64,000 bases of DNA, taken from contig JBCBVV010000033.1 in the NCBI GenBank assembly GCA_039817415.1, positions 1 to 64,000 of the forward strand. The letters run 5' to 3'. Shown here piece by piece: positions 54,495-63,142 of the stretch (position 1 is its first letter; the number at the start of each line of letters is the position of its first letter). A program made the position numbers and the translations under genes. This DNA comes from JALEFZ01 sp039817415 (GTDB taxonomy: Bacteria > Bacteroidota > Bacteroidia > J057). The notes beneath the pieces are model-generated. The model was not told the origin of the DNA. It saw only the letters and a list, made by a program, of their open reading frames with translations, and did not search any database.

Positions 54495-55457
54495 TTAGGC
54501 TGTCTTGGCCTGATTTGCTCTTCTTTGTCTCTTTTTCTCTGCGTGAGCCATAGCAGCTTCACGTACCCAAGCTCCTTCATCATATGCTTTTTTTCTAGCT
54601 TTGATTCGGTCTCTACTAGCAGGGCCTCCGCCCTTTACAACACGCCAGAATTCATCCCAATCAATAGCCCCAAAGTCATAATGGCCTCTTTCTTCATTCC
54701 AATTCAAATCCTGATCAGGTACGCTTAGACCTAGGTAATCTGCTTGTGGAACCGTAACATCCACAAATTGCTGACGAAGTTCGTCATTGGACTTTCTTTT
54801 GATTTTCCAAGCCATAGACTGGGCTGAATGGGTAGAATCCTTGTCTGCAGGTCCAAACATCATCAAAGAAGGCCACCACCATCTGTTGAGGGCATCTTGA
54901 GCCATCGCCTTTTGCTCATCTGTTCCTTGAGCCAGCGTGATCATGATCTCGTAACCTTGTCGTTGGTGAAAGGATTCCTCCTTACAAATCTTCACCATGG
55001 CACGGGCATAGGGCCCATAAGAAGCACGGGTAAGCATTACCTGGTTCATGATAGCAGCTCCGTCCACTAACCAACCAATTGCGCCAATATCAGCCCATGT
55101 TAATGTTGGATAGTTAAAGATAGATGAGTACTTCGCCTTGCCGCTGTGCAAATCCTGAAAAAGCTGGTCTCTATCCGCGCCAAGTGTCTCAGCAGCAGAA
55201 TACAAATACAATCCATGACCTGCTTCGTCCTGCACTTTCGCTAACAAAGCGACCTTTCTCCTTAAAGAGGGAGCACGTGTAATCCAGTTTCCTTCAGGAA
55301 GCATTCCGACAATTTCAGAATGGGCATGCTGAGAAATCTGGCGAATCAAGGTCTTGCGATACTTTTCAGGCATCCAATCCTTGGGCTCGATCTTTACTTC
55401 CGCATCTATTTTTTGCTGAAAACGATCTTCAAAATTTAAGATTTGCTGCTCGCTCAT
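54495..55457 (-). CDS. paaA: PaaA, catalytic subunit of phenylacetyl-CoA epoxidase
   Basis: 320 residues from ATG 55457; the frame continues upstream without support. A carboxylate-bridged diiron enzyme: the ligand regions are KVQDEAGHGLYLYSAAE (about 67-83) and CKEESFHQRQGYE (about 153-165), each with E and ExxH residues. With PaaBC and electrons from PaaE it makes the ring 1,2-epoxide. 32 bases after paaE. Confidence 0.95.
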   Translation of the reverse strand: MSEQQILNFEDRFQQKIDAEVKIEPKDWMPEKYRKTLIRQISQHAHSEIVGMLPEGNWITRAPSLRRKVALLAKVQDEAGHGLYLYSAAETLGADRDQLFQDLHSGKAKYSSIFNYPTLTWADIGAIGWLVDGAAIMNQVMLTRASYGPYARAMVKICKEESFHQRQGYEIMITLAQGTDEQKAMAQDALNRWWWPSLMMFGPADKDSTHSAQSMAWKIKRKSNDELRQQFVDVTVPQADYLGLSVPDQDLNWNEERGHYDFGAIDWDEFWRVVKGGGPASRDRIKARKKAYDEGAWVREAAMAHAEKKRQRRANQAKTA

Positions 55458-55489
55458 GCTATTTGATATATGTTGTCCTGTATGTAATG

Positions 55490-56566
55490 CTATAATGCTT
55501 CGTCGTAGTCTACAATTACTTTGGCTGTCTTTGGAAAAGCCTGACAAGTCAGAACAAACCCAGCCTCAACCTCCTCTGGCTCCAAGGCGTAGTTGACTTC
55601 CATCTCTACTTCACCTTCAATAATCTTAGCCTTGCAGGTACAACAGACACCTCCTTTACATGCGTAAGGAAGATCTGCTCCCCGAGATAAGGCAGCGTCA
55701 AGTATATTTTCTGTATCAAATGGAAGGTTAAATCCAAAGGAGTTTCCTCCATCTTTGATAAAGACTTCGCAGTCATCTTGCTTACTTTGATCGGTTGGGG
55801 TACGCTTAACACGCTTTTTCCCAGCTGCGGTGGTAAACAATTCGAAATGAATCTTTTTATGATCCATTCCACGATCTTCAAGCTCTTTTTTAGCTGCAAA
55901 GATCATTTCCTCTGGACCACATAAAAACACATCGTCAACCTCATGTAGGTCAACCAGTTTGTCAAATATGTGGCCACATTTTTCGCCATCAATTCTTCCC
56001 TGAAACAAGGGGATATCCGATTGTTCTCTTGAAAAGAAATGGAATACCCTTAGTCTATCGAGAAAGGTATTTTTCAGACCTTCAATCTGCTCTTTAAAAA
56101 TCACAGAGCTGGCGTACTTATTACCATAGAATAAGGTAAAGCTGCTGTTGGTTTCCTCTAGCAAGATCGATTTCATGATGGACATGATAGGAGTGATCCC
56201 GCTACCAGCAGCAAATGCAATGTAGTTTTTCCGATTCTCTGGATGAAGGGGGGTAAAAAATTTCCCCATCGGAGGCATGGCTTCCAGTCTATCTCCCACC
56301 TCCAATTCTTTGTTAGCAAAGGTGGAGAATAGTCCTTCTGGCACCTGCTTGACGGCAACTCTTAGCTCTTGATCTAAAGGGCTGTTGCAAATAGAATAGG
56401 ACCTTCTGACTTCTTCTCCATTGATATGGGTTCTCAACGTCAAGTATTGACCCTGAGTAAATGAAAAGGTGTCTTTGAGTTCCTCAGGTACATCAAAGGC
56501 AACAGAAACACAGTCTGATGTTTCTTTTCTGATGTCCTTAACGATCAATGAATAGAAGGTAGCCAT
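55490..56566 (-). CDS. paaE: PaaE, NADPH-dependent reductase of the epoxidase
   Basis: First gene of the operon, 358 residues. FAD-binding motif RRSYSICNS (about 54-62), NAD(P)H site AAGSGITPIMS (about 118-128), and a C-terminal 2Fe-2S domain with CKGGVCCTCKAKI plus LTCQAFP supplying the four Cys ligands. It hands electrons from NADPH to PaaA. A palindrome matching a PaaR-type operator lies 20 bases upstream. Confidence 0.95.
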   Translation of the reverse strand: MATFYSLIVKDIRKETSDCVSVAFDVPEELKDTFSFTQGQYLTLRTHINGEEVRRSYSICNSPLDQELRVAVKQVPEGLFSTFANKELEVGDRLEAMPPMGKFFTPLHPENRKNYIAFAAGSGITPIMSIMKSILLEETNSSFTLFYGNKYASSVIFKEQIEGLKNTFLDRLRVFHFFSREQSDIPLFQGRIDGEKCGHIFDKLVDLHEVDDVFLCGPEEMIFAAKKELEDRGMDHKKIHFELFTTAAGKKRVKRTPTDQSKQDDCEVFIKDGGNSFGFNLPFDTENILDAALSRGADLPYACKGGVCCTCKAKIIEGEVEMEVNYALEPEEVEAGFVLTCQAFPKTAKVIVDYDEAL

Positions 56567-56585
56567 AGAAATACAACGATACTAA

Positions 56586-56599
56586 CTAACGATTGTTAG
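56586..56599. promoter_or_regulatory. Operator-like palindrome upstream of paaE
   Basis: CTAACGATTGTTAG is a palindrome (CTAAC/GTTAG) and fits the Thermus PaaR consensus CNAACGNNCGTTNG at all but one position. It is located just where a repressor would block paaE. No regulator gene of the TetR family is in the window. Confidence 0.6.
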
Positions 56600-56663
56600 C
56601 CTAATTTGGAAAATATTTAAGAAAAATTCAAATAATCCCTGCCCGATACCTTAGTTTAGGGCA

Positions 56664-58691
56664 ATGTCTAGTTCCAGGAATCGACATATAGCCCTTTGGT
56701 TACTCGGCTTTGCCCTTTGCACACTTTACCATTTGATCGGCTTTTCAGGGATGAGAGGCTTCGATGATATTGAGTATGCCTTTCATGCTAATGAGGTGTT
56801 AAAGGGAACCCTCAACCTGGAAGATCACCACTTCGCCTACAGATGGACGGTTATTTATCCAGCAGCTCTGTTTTATCACCTATTTGGAATAGGCGATTTT
56901 GCTTCTGGCCTTGGATCGGCTCTTGCAGCAGCTTTGATGCTCCTCACGGTAATTAGGTTAACCAGAGGAATGTCCTTTTCTATTCAACTGCTAGCCGTTC
57001 TTCTGACAGTCTTGGTGCCCAACTATCTTTACTTTGCAGATAAGTTAATGCCTGATATTCAGGTGGCTTTAGGGGGTATACTGGCTATCGGATCCCATGC
57101 TGAAGGAAAGCAAAAAAAGAATCAAGCACCTATCTGGGGGACATTAATGGCTTGCGGAGCTTTTTGGGCACTTTTGTCAAAGGCCACTGTCATTCTTTTA
57201 CTCCCAATCTTCTTATACCTTCTTATAAATGATATCAAACAAAGGGAGAATCGAACATTCTGGTCTTATGCATTTGGGAGTGGTATCATTATGCTATTGG
57301 CCTACCTTTTGGTCATTTATCTAGCTACAGGCAACCCATTTACCAGGTATGAACGCATTGTAGCCAAGGGTTATCTCAATACCTGCAGCTATGATCAGCT
57401 TCCCATTAAATTTCTTCTTCAAAGAATATCTTACGAATGGATACTAGCCGCAGCTCAAAGTGGTGGTTTAATGGCCTTCCTTCCTGTCTTTGTTTCGATT
57501 TTCATCAGAACAGAAACAAGCCCAACTGAAAAGGGATTCCAGTATTGGAGAGCTGTAGGATGGGCAGGATTCCTTTCGGCTAACTTTATGACCATTTCCC
57601 CCACAGCCTACATTCCCATGTGTGTGGACGAAAGGCATTTTATGTGGCTAATCCCCTTGTGGGGTATTGCTGGAGCCTCTTGTAGCTGGGAAATATGGAA
57701 ACACCCCCGCTTGTCAAGCCTCGTATCTCTTCTATGTCTGATTCTATTATTGATCAATGGAGGAGTCGTCCAATGGGCATATGCTTTGATGGGGCTAGCC
57801 TTTTTACTTCCCTTCCTGAAGAAAATGAACGGCTACAAAATTGGGATTTCACTCTTCGTATTCGTGCCCGCCTTGTTGATCATTCCCATCCAAAATGCAT
57901 TTTACTTCCGTTCACTTCACTACCAAGATCACAAAGCTGTCCTTTCAAGCTTTGAGCAAGAGCAAAAGGGTCCCACCTTGATCATCACTGATGCTGTACA
58001 AGAGAGAATAGGGAATTACTTAAATGGCATGGATTCATCTTACCATATTCAATACCGTGAATTTGGAACAGCCGAAGCATCTTGGCTAGAACGAAATCCT
58101 CAGACCTATTACCTATCAAATGCCTATTCAAGATTTATGAGTGGGATGGAATGGCAGGATTTGCCAGCTTATGCCAGAGAAATTCCTGAAAAATTATCCG
58201 CTATCGTGGATACCGGTCATCTAGAATTATTTCATTTACCTGATATTAGTTGGGTCATGATGCCTGTGCCCTTTTGGCAAGATTCTATTGATAGAGGAAC
58301 CCCTGCTCATGAGGGTGCTCATCTTGATTCAGCGATTGTAGCCCAGCCCAAAACATTCGTGGAAGCTTGGGAGATTCCCTTTTCAGAAATACCCTATGCA
58401 GAGGGACAACTTTGGATAAGAGCAGAACTCTATATTCGTAAGATGGATGATGGGCAAGGTAATTGGCAAATCCATGTAGATGACATAGCTGGCAACAATC
58501 ATCAATGGAAATCAGCTGCACTCAAGCATAGAACCCCCGTTCCCCTCAAATGGGTTAAACTTCAAATTGATCATCTGGTAGATATACCTAAGGATAGTAC
58601 TCAATTGTTAAAGATGAGATTTTGGAATGATGGACCTGCCCTTTTCGAAATTGCCTCTATCAAATGCAGGATGGCATGGGTAAAACCTTAA
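56664..58691 (+). CDS. GT-C-like multispanning membrane protein
   Basis: 675 residues. The first half has about 11 membrane helices. Its first periplasmic loop begins GFDDIEYAFHANEVLKGT, with a DD pair as in PMT-type transferases, and the second loop has YRWTVIYPAALFYHLFG. A C-terminal soluble domain of about 250 residues (beta-rich near the end) follows. Most likely a lipid-linked-sugar glycosyltransferase, but overall similarity to known groups is low by eye. Divergent from paaE. Confidence 0.7.
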   Translation: MSSSRNRHIALWLLGFALCTLYHLIGFSGMRGFDDIEYAFHANEVLKGTLNLEDHHFAYRWTVIYPAALFYHLFGIGDFASGLGSALAAALMLLTVIRLTRGMSFSIQLLAVLLTVLVPNYLYFADKLMPDIQVALGGILAIGSHAEGKQKKNQAPIWGTLMACGAFWALLSKATVILLLPIFLYLLINDIKQRENRTFWSYAFGSGIIMLLAYLLVIYLATGNPFTRYERIVAKGYLNTCSYDQLPIKFLLQRISYEWILAAAQSGGLMAFLPVFVSIFIRTETSPTEKGFQYWRAVGWAGFLSANFMTISPTAYIPMCVDERHFMWLIPLWGIAGASCSWEIWKHPRLSSLVSLLCLILLLINGGVVQWAYALMGLAFLLPFLKKMNGYKIGISLFVFVPALLIIPIQNAFYFRSLHYQDHKAVLSSFEQEQKGPTLIITDAVQERIGNYLNGMDSSYHIQYREFGTAEASWLERNPQTYYLSNAYSRFMSGMEWQDLPAYAREIPEKLSAIVDTGHLELFHLPDISWVMMPVPFWQDSIDRGTPAHEGAHLDSAIVAQPKTFVEAWEIPFSEIPYAEGQLWIRAELYIRKMDDGQGNWQIHVDDIAGNNHQWKSAALKHRTPVPLKWVKLQIDHLVDIPKDSTQLLKMRFWNDGPALFEIASIKCRMAWVKP

Positions 58692-58718
58692 AAAGCAGCC
58701 TAATTGACTGCCTTTTAA
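58687..58718 (+). terminator. Terminator of the GT-C-like gene
   Basis: CTTAAAAAGCAG pairs with CTGCCTTTTAAG (one bulge); the stem begins inside the stop codon. Tail is weakly T-rich, so medium confidence. Confidence 0.5.
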
Positions 58719-58769
58719 GATCTATGTTATACAAACATCTATTCCTTTGGATCGCAGCTTTTGTGAAGC

Positions 58770-59618
58770 TTATTCAACCAATCCTCTGTCTTTTAGCGCA
58801 TCCATCAGTTGATCAAAGCGCTCCATATATTCTCTCGCCTCCTGCTTTCTGCCTTTATTGGCAAAATAGTCAATATGGTTTCGAAGAACGTGCGCGACCA
58901 TTTCATGCACCTGAGAACGCATTTCACTTGGCATCAGGCAATTTCTTCGAAAGGCTTCTTCAATATATAAGGCAGAAGCACGTTCGACCATTTCTCCTTT
59001 AATAGAAGGGTTGAACATTTTCATTCTTTGTTCCTCAAAGGAAATCAACAGAAAGTTGTTTCTAATTTCAATGGGATATAAATCTAATCCCACTCTCCAG
59101 CCAACAAGAATTCCTATGGAAGTTAAGCTTAAATCACTCCCTTTTCTTTGCCTAAGGGAAAACAATAAGCTGTCGTGCAAATGAGAATTTTCCTTTTCAT
59201 CAGGGAGGCGAAATCCTTTGGCGTTGAACAGGAAATTGCATAACCCTTCTGCAGAATTTTTTGAATTGCTATCCAGAAAATCCTCGGCTAACCTATCAAG
59301 TTCTTGTTCTATCGAATAGGATTCTGCTCCAAATTCAAGAAAGGATAAATTGATCATCGCCTTTTCCAGGCTAGACTTAGAATTTCCAAGTTCAATCCAG
59401 CTCAACCATCCAGAATGGAATTCGACCTCGCGAATTTCTTCTAGGATTTCTTCCAATGCCAGCCAGTTTTCTGGCTCGACTACGTAACGAAAAGGAGCAA
59501 CCTCCTTTTCAAGCCTTGGACCGAAAGACTTTAAAGCCTGTCTCACTTCAGCCTGCACCGCGTATGATTGATCTTCAAGTAGGGTAATTAAGAATGGTAT
59601 GTCTTTTCGACTAGGCAT
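58770..59618 (-). CDS. SirB1/transglutaminase-like-domain protein
   Basis: 282 residues from ATG 59618; the longest frame begins 13 codons upstream with a TTG. The N-terminal helix pair (IPFLITLLEDQSYAVQAEVRQAL) and the central SLLFSLRQRKGSDLSLTSIGILVGWRVGLDLYPI correspond to the SirB1-type module (usual 'LxxVLxRRxGxPxxLSxLY'). The C-terminus is helical, TPR-like (YFANKGRKQEAREYMERF). The catalytic Cys of true transglutaminases is not visible. Function unknown. Confidence 0.72.
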   Translation of the reverse strand: MPSRKDIPFLITLLEDQSYAVQAEVRQALKSFGPRLEKEVAPFRYVVEPENWLALEEILEEIREVEFHSGWLSWIELGNSKSSLEKAMINLSFLEFGAESYSIEQELDRLAEDFLDSNSKNSAEGLCNFLFNAKGFRLPDEKENSHLHDSLLFSLRQRKGSDLSLTSIGILVGWRVGLDLYPIEIRNNFLLISFEEQRMKMFNPSIKGEMVERASALYIEEAFRRNCLMPSEMRSQVHEMVAHVLRNHIDYFANKGRKQEAREYMERFDQLMDALKDRGLVE

Positions 59619-59692
59619 ATGATGTTTCAGTAACACATTATATAGTTCGATATGCAATAATAGTCAGCCTCATTATATTTCAATAATTAATA

Positions 59693-59719
59693 CTTTTGAC
59701 ATACCTACATGGTCAAAAG
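59693..59719. repeat. Inverted repeat upstream of the oxidase subunit gene
   Basis: CTTTTGAC (59693-59700) and GTCAAAAG (59712-59719) are perfect inverse copies, 11 bases apart, immediately after a TAnnTTTG-like TACTTTTG (59691-59698). A related copy lies at 60850-60872. Confidence 0.5.
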
Positions 59720-59841
59720 CGAATAATAATCTGCATATTGAACTAATACATATAGCCATTTGAGGTAATGAAGGGCACAAATGAGAGGAACAAAGCCGGC
59801 ACAGATGTGTTGTAATTCATGTTAAATGATTAATTCACCAC

Positions 59842-60375
59842 ATGATTGAGTCAAATACTGAGAGAAATGCCTCTATGGCTAACAAAATGGGGATCTGGTT
59901 ATTGATGATCACAATTACGATCCTTTTCGGGTCGCTTGGCCTAGGATATATGCTGACAACCTCCTCAGAAGGCGCCATTAAGCTCCCTAGCCTATTTTAT
60001 GTGAATACTGCCATCTTGTTAGTAAGTAGTGTATTGTTGCATGTGGGCTGGGTTAATCGTCTTAGACAGGGAAAACCTATCATTATATGGCCTTCTATGC
60101 TTCTTGGCATTGTTTTTCTTGTAAGCCAGCTCTTTTGTTGGGTCCAACTTTATCAATCTGGTTTGACGCTAAATCAGGGGGGAATCAAAATATCTTACCT
60201 CTATGTATTGACGGGATTACACGGTTTACACATCATAGGAGGCCTTCTTTTCCTGTTATTCGTGGGGATGAGATTTGAGGACAAGGGAAAAAAGTATGTA
60301 GAAACGGCCGTTTTCTTCTGGCATTTCCTCGGGATACTATGGCTTTACCTCCTCATTATGATGCTTCTGGGCTAA
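59842..60375 (+). CDS. Cytochrome c oxidase subunit III-like protein
   Basis: 177 residues with five membrane helices, the size of the short CyoC/CtaE-type subunit III. Visible markers are LHGLHIIGGLLFLLFV (about 126-141, the conserved His-Gly-x-His) and FFWHFLGILWLYLLIMMLL at the end. No subunits I or II are near. It is an isolated gene, followed after 89 bases by an ArsR-type gene. It may be a spare subunit that replaces the normal one in some condition. Confidence 0.82.
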   Translation: MIESNTERNASMANKMGIWLLMITITILFGSLGLGYMLTTSSEGAIKLPSLFYVNTAILLVSSVLLHVGWVNRLRQGKPIIIWPSMLLGIVFLVSQLFCWVQLYQSGLTLNQGGIKISYLYVLTGLHGLHIIGGLLFLLFVGMRFEDKGKKYVETAVFFWHFLGILWLYLLIMMLLG

Positions 60376-60464
60376 TCACTTCATCCTCTTTGATAGACAC
60401 TTTGGGTTTTTGGGCTTTTTGGGGTATTTTGCGCCCAAACAATTACTTATATACATATTTATAC

Positions 60465-60761
60465 GTGATCAATAGCAGATTAGAGGAAGGCTTTCTTGAA
60501 TTATCGTCCGAAGTATTAAGGGCGATCGCACATCCTATTAGGATAGCTATCATAGACTTACTCCATAACAAGGGGAAGCTATCCGTAACTGAAATTCATC
60601 AGAACCTCGATATCGAACAAGCTATCGCGTCTCACCACCTACGAATTCTAAAAGACAAGCAGATCCTTTTTTCCAAAAGAGAAGGTAAAAACACCTATTA
60701 CGATCTTCGTGCGGGAAGTTATGCAGAGATCATTGGAACGCTCGAAAAGGTCTTGAAATAA
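60465..60761 (+). CDS. ArsR-family winged-helix repressor
   Basis: 99 residues from GTG 60465; the frame continues upstream into the previous gene but the extension does not resemble the family. LSSEVLRAIAHPIRIAIIDLL (about 12-32) and VTEIHQNLDIEQAIASHHLRILKDKQIL (recognition helix and wing, about 41-68) are typical ArsR/SmtB features. There are no cysteines, so it is not a metal sensor of the classical type. It may repress its own operon through the nearby inverted repeats. Confidence 0.87.
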   Translation: MINSRLEEGFLELSSEVLRAIAHPIRIAIIDLLHNKGKLSVTEIHQNLDIEQAIASHHLRILKDKQILFSKREGKNTYYDLRAGSYAEIIGTLEKVLK

Positions 60762-60849
60762 GTAGTTTTCTTTCTGTATCCCCCTCTCCATCTTTAAGCA
60801 GCTGATTAGCATGAAACAAAACATGCCAATCAATACACACCTGTAATCT

Positions 60850-60872
60850 CTTTTGACACGTTTGCTCAAAAG
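60850..60872. repeat. Inverted repeat downstream of the ArsR gene
   Basis: CTTTTGA (60850-60856) and TCAAAAG (60866-60872), 9 bases apart. The left arm continues as CTTTTGACA, the same as at 59693. Either a shared operator or the end of the arsR transcript (GGGCCTTTCC follows). Confidence 0.5.
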
Positions 60873-60895
60873 GGCCTTTCCAGTGAATCTTTCAT

Positions 60896-60932
60896 GTTTT
60901 TGAGCCAGTATAATCTAGTGTAACTCAAAAAC
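60896..60932. repeat. Inverted repeat before the 27-residue gene
   Basis: GTTTTTGAG (60896-60904) and CTCAAAAAC (60924-60932) are exact inverse copies 19 bases apart, ending 7 bases before the ATG. Similar TTTTGA-type half-sites as at 60850 and 59693. Confidence 0.5.
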
Positions 60933-60939
60933 AAACACC

Positions 60940-61023
60940 ATGAATCTTTTCTTATACGCCCTGATATTTTCGCTAGTCGCGAATTGGGTCCTGACAAGGG
61001 GAAATTTTAGATCAGACCCTTAA
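60940..61023 (+). CDS. Microprotein, 27 residues
   Basis: ATG 60940 to TAA 61021-61023, too short for standard gene calls. One membrane helix (LFLYALIFSLVANWVL) followed by a basic and polar tail (TRGNFRSDP). A 16-base stem-loop terminator 65 bases after the stop and the inverted repeat before the ATG show that a defined short transcript exists here. It could be a small subunit for the oxidase, like CydX-type peptides, or the transcript could be a small RNA with a chance frame. Confidence 0.5.
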   Translation: MNLFLYALIFSLVANWVLTRGNFRSDP

Positions 61024-61087
61024 GACGACGCAACAGCCAAGAGGCTAAAAATATAAATGTAGTAGTTAGTTAGTGTGTATGGATGGA

Positions 61088-61118
61088 GGGGACCGCCGGG
61101 AGGCGGTCTCTCTTTTTT
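61088..61118 (+). terminator. Terminator of the microprotein transcript
   Basis: GACCGCC (61091-61097) pairs with GGCGGTC (61102-61108) around GGGA; weaker pairs extend the stem. TCTCTTTTTT follows. Confidence 0.88.
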
Positions 61119-61134
61119 ATGTATCCTTTATTCC

Positions 61135-61773
61135 TTAAGGTAGGGCCCAAATGACATCTGGCCCTGTTCTGTATCCTACCAAGCCCAAATCCTTGGTAAA
61201 GTAAATCCCGGTTACCTCAGTATCCTCAAAGACGAAATTGGGGTTCTCCAATTCACACTTGAACACCTTTGTAAAGGTCCTTCCATTCAAAGTAACCACA
61301 TCCGTTAATTCAGTTGTAACGACTTCCTCCAGGATGCAATTCAGATTGGGAGCATTGTTCATGAGGATTCTCATGTTTTCAGGGATTTCCTCCGCAGGAG
61401 CGGTAGGACCTACGGTTGAAAAATCCTTCGATACGGCTATTTCCAAAGAAACTGAAAGATCATCTGACCCACCTAAGACACTTACAAATTCAGCGCGATA
61501 GTTATTACAACATAATCCACAGCGATTAAGCTCGTCGCAATTATCCACCAATTCCACGAAACCATTATTCAGCTCGGTAAAGGTGATGATCACCGAACGG
61601 CCATCAGAACTTCTGTATTCTTCCGTCCTATCTGAAAAGGTTAAGAATCTTTTGGCTTCGTTAGAAAGGGTAAATTCGCCCAAATCAGGCTTCTCACATG
61701 GGGAGCAGCAACCTGCCATCAATACGGCGAGAAGGATTACCAGCCAATTAGCTGGGATGCTTTTTATGTTCAT
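61135..61773 (-). CDS. Lipoprotein of unknown function
   Basis: 212 residues. The signal peptide ends in a lipobox, VLMAGC (Cys about 22), so the protein is acylated and anchored in the envelope. The mature part has several cysteines (CDELNRCGLCCNN, about 79-91) and is otherwise strand-rich and acidic. No known family recognised. Convergent with the microprotein transcript. Confidence 0.7.
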   Translation of the reverse strand: MNIKSIPANWLVILLAVLMAGCCSPCEKPDLGEFTLSNEAKRFLTFSDRTEEYRSSDGRSVIITFTELNNGFVELVDNCDELNRCGLCCNNYRAEFVSVLGGSDDLSVSLEIAVSKDFSTVGPTAPAEEIPENMRILMNNAPNLNCILEEVVTTELTDVVTLNGRTFTKVFKCELENPNFVFEDTEVTGIYFTKDLGLVGYRTGPDVIWALP

Positions 61774-61900
61774 TTTCTTCTTGTTTGTTGTTAAAATCGG
61801 CTTGCAATTTCTGGCAAATGGACAAATAAAGCAATGCCAAGTTTACACCTCCATGCTTGGAGTTATTCTTAACAACGTAAAGATAGAGGAAAAGGCAGGC

Positions 61901-62335
61901 TTAAAGTCGCTTTCTGATTTCCATGTAAAAGGGATCATCTTGTCCAGCCCTTAATACAATTCCCGCTACAGTAGCCAGTTCAGATGGCAATTGGTCTAGG
62001 GCAAACCATTGGATACCCAGACATTTCTTAGGTTCCATATTCATGGGAGTTCCTTCCCAATTGGAGACCCAAAATACAAGATGGAGTTTAGGATTTGATA
62101 ATTCTTTCTCTCGGTATACAACACGTATGAGTTCTACTTCTGAGGCTTCGACCATTACACCAATCTCTTCTAGGATTTCCCTTACCAAGCCCGCTGCAGG
62201 AGATTCACCTTTTTCGACATGTCCTCCCACAAGGTTGTAGCCACTCCCTTTTTCAGGAGTACGCTTTAAGAGTAGAACTTTACCATTTTGAATGAGAATT
62301 CCCCGAACAAGTATGTCGATGGAATTTGCTGTCAT
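61901..62335 (-). CDS. Nudix hydrolase
   Basis: 144 residues from ATG 62335 (21 codons inside the longest frame, whose extension is unlike the family). The Nudix box is complete: GGHVEKGESPAAGLVREILEEIGV (about 35-58). The fold strands on either side are visible (ILVRGILIQNGKVLLLKR). It is a conventional cytoplasmic Nudix enzyme, unlike the AT-rich membrane-bound one at the left end. Substrate unknown. Confidence 0.9.
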   Translation of the reverse strand: MTANSIDILVRGILIQNGKVLLLKRTPEKGSGYNLVGGHVEKGESPAAGLVREILEEIGVMVEASEVELIRVVYREKELSNPKLHLVFWVSNWEGTPMNMEPKKCLGIQWFALDQLPSELATVAGIVLRAGQDDPFYMEIRKRL

Positions 62336-62493
62336 AGCTGTTATGTTGGTTCCAAGAAAGGAAATGCAGCTGGTGGTGCGAGAGAAGGGGTGGATCAATC
62401 ATTCGAATGGACCAGCGATTTCCATCAGTCAAAAGACTGCGTATACAAATATACTTGATTGCAACAAAAACGCCTAAGTTATAGGGGCTAAGT

Positions 62494-63021
62494 TTAATTT
62501 AAGCAGATTTCATTTCTCCACAATTGCCAAAAGGAAACCAATAATCCCTGATGATCAAACTTTAGTTTAATAGGAGGCACATCGTCTTCTGGCTCTATTT
62601 CTACCAAGTAATGGGCTGCGCCAGAGGCTTCTCTCCGAAGAATAACCACAGCAGAAAAGTAGGAATCGACCAAATCTTCGAGGTAGAAATCTATAAAATA
62701 GGGTGTGTCATTTTCATTCAAGTGATGATCTGACATATACCAGTGTCCTTCCTTTGAAACATATGCGACGATATATTCATCCTGGTATTCAAAGCCCAGT
62801 TCATAGGCGCCCCAATCATTCACTTGCCAGTCTTCAATCTCGGCAAGCGGGTAGAGCTCTTTTAATTTGAGTTCTACAGGAAGGGGTACTGAAGAATCAT
62901 TTCTAATCATGAACCAATGTTTTAGGTAGATGCCTTTCGACGACCATACCAAGCAGTATTCGTGCCTAAAAAACACATTCTCACCTGATATAGAAAAAAT
63001 TTCTGCTTGGGTATACGGCAC
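62494..63021 (-). CDS. Unknown 175-residue protein
   Basis: Starts at GTG 63021. No signal or membrane segment. The protein is rich in aromatic and acidic residues (YLKHWFMIRNDSS, ELYPLAEIEDWQVNDWGAYELGFEYQDEYIVAYVS) and is probably a beta-rich cytoplasmic domain. Family not recognised. Divergent from the DUF2911 gene. Confidence 0.65.
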   Translation of the reverse strand: MPYTQAEIFSISGENVFFRHEYCLVWSSKGIYLKHWFMIRNDSSVPLPVELKLKELYPLAEIEDWQVNDWGAYELGFEYQDEYIVAYVSKEGHWYMSDHHLNENDTPYFIDFYLEDLVDSYFSAVVILRREASGAAHYLVEIEPEDDVPPIKLKFDHQGLLVSFWQLWRNEICLN

Positions 63022-63142
63022 AGACTAAAGAACGGTTGTAATGAGCGTGAATATTGCAACTTTGATTTCTAAAGTTGATTATATAGGGCCTAAATGAGTT
63101 TATTCGGGCATTCAACAACATCAATCCAAATATTAACTGATT

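Noticed and set aside
60339..60464. Longer start for the ArsR gene, overlapping cox3
   Set aside because: The extra 42 residues do not resemble the family; GTG 60465 gives a normal 99-residue repressor.
63010..63030. AACGGTTGT near the 5' end of the 62494-63021 gene as a third paa operator
   Set aside because: It differs from the AACGATTGTT core and has no palindromic arms.
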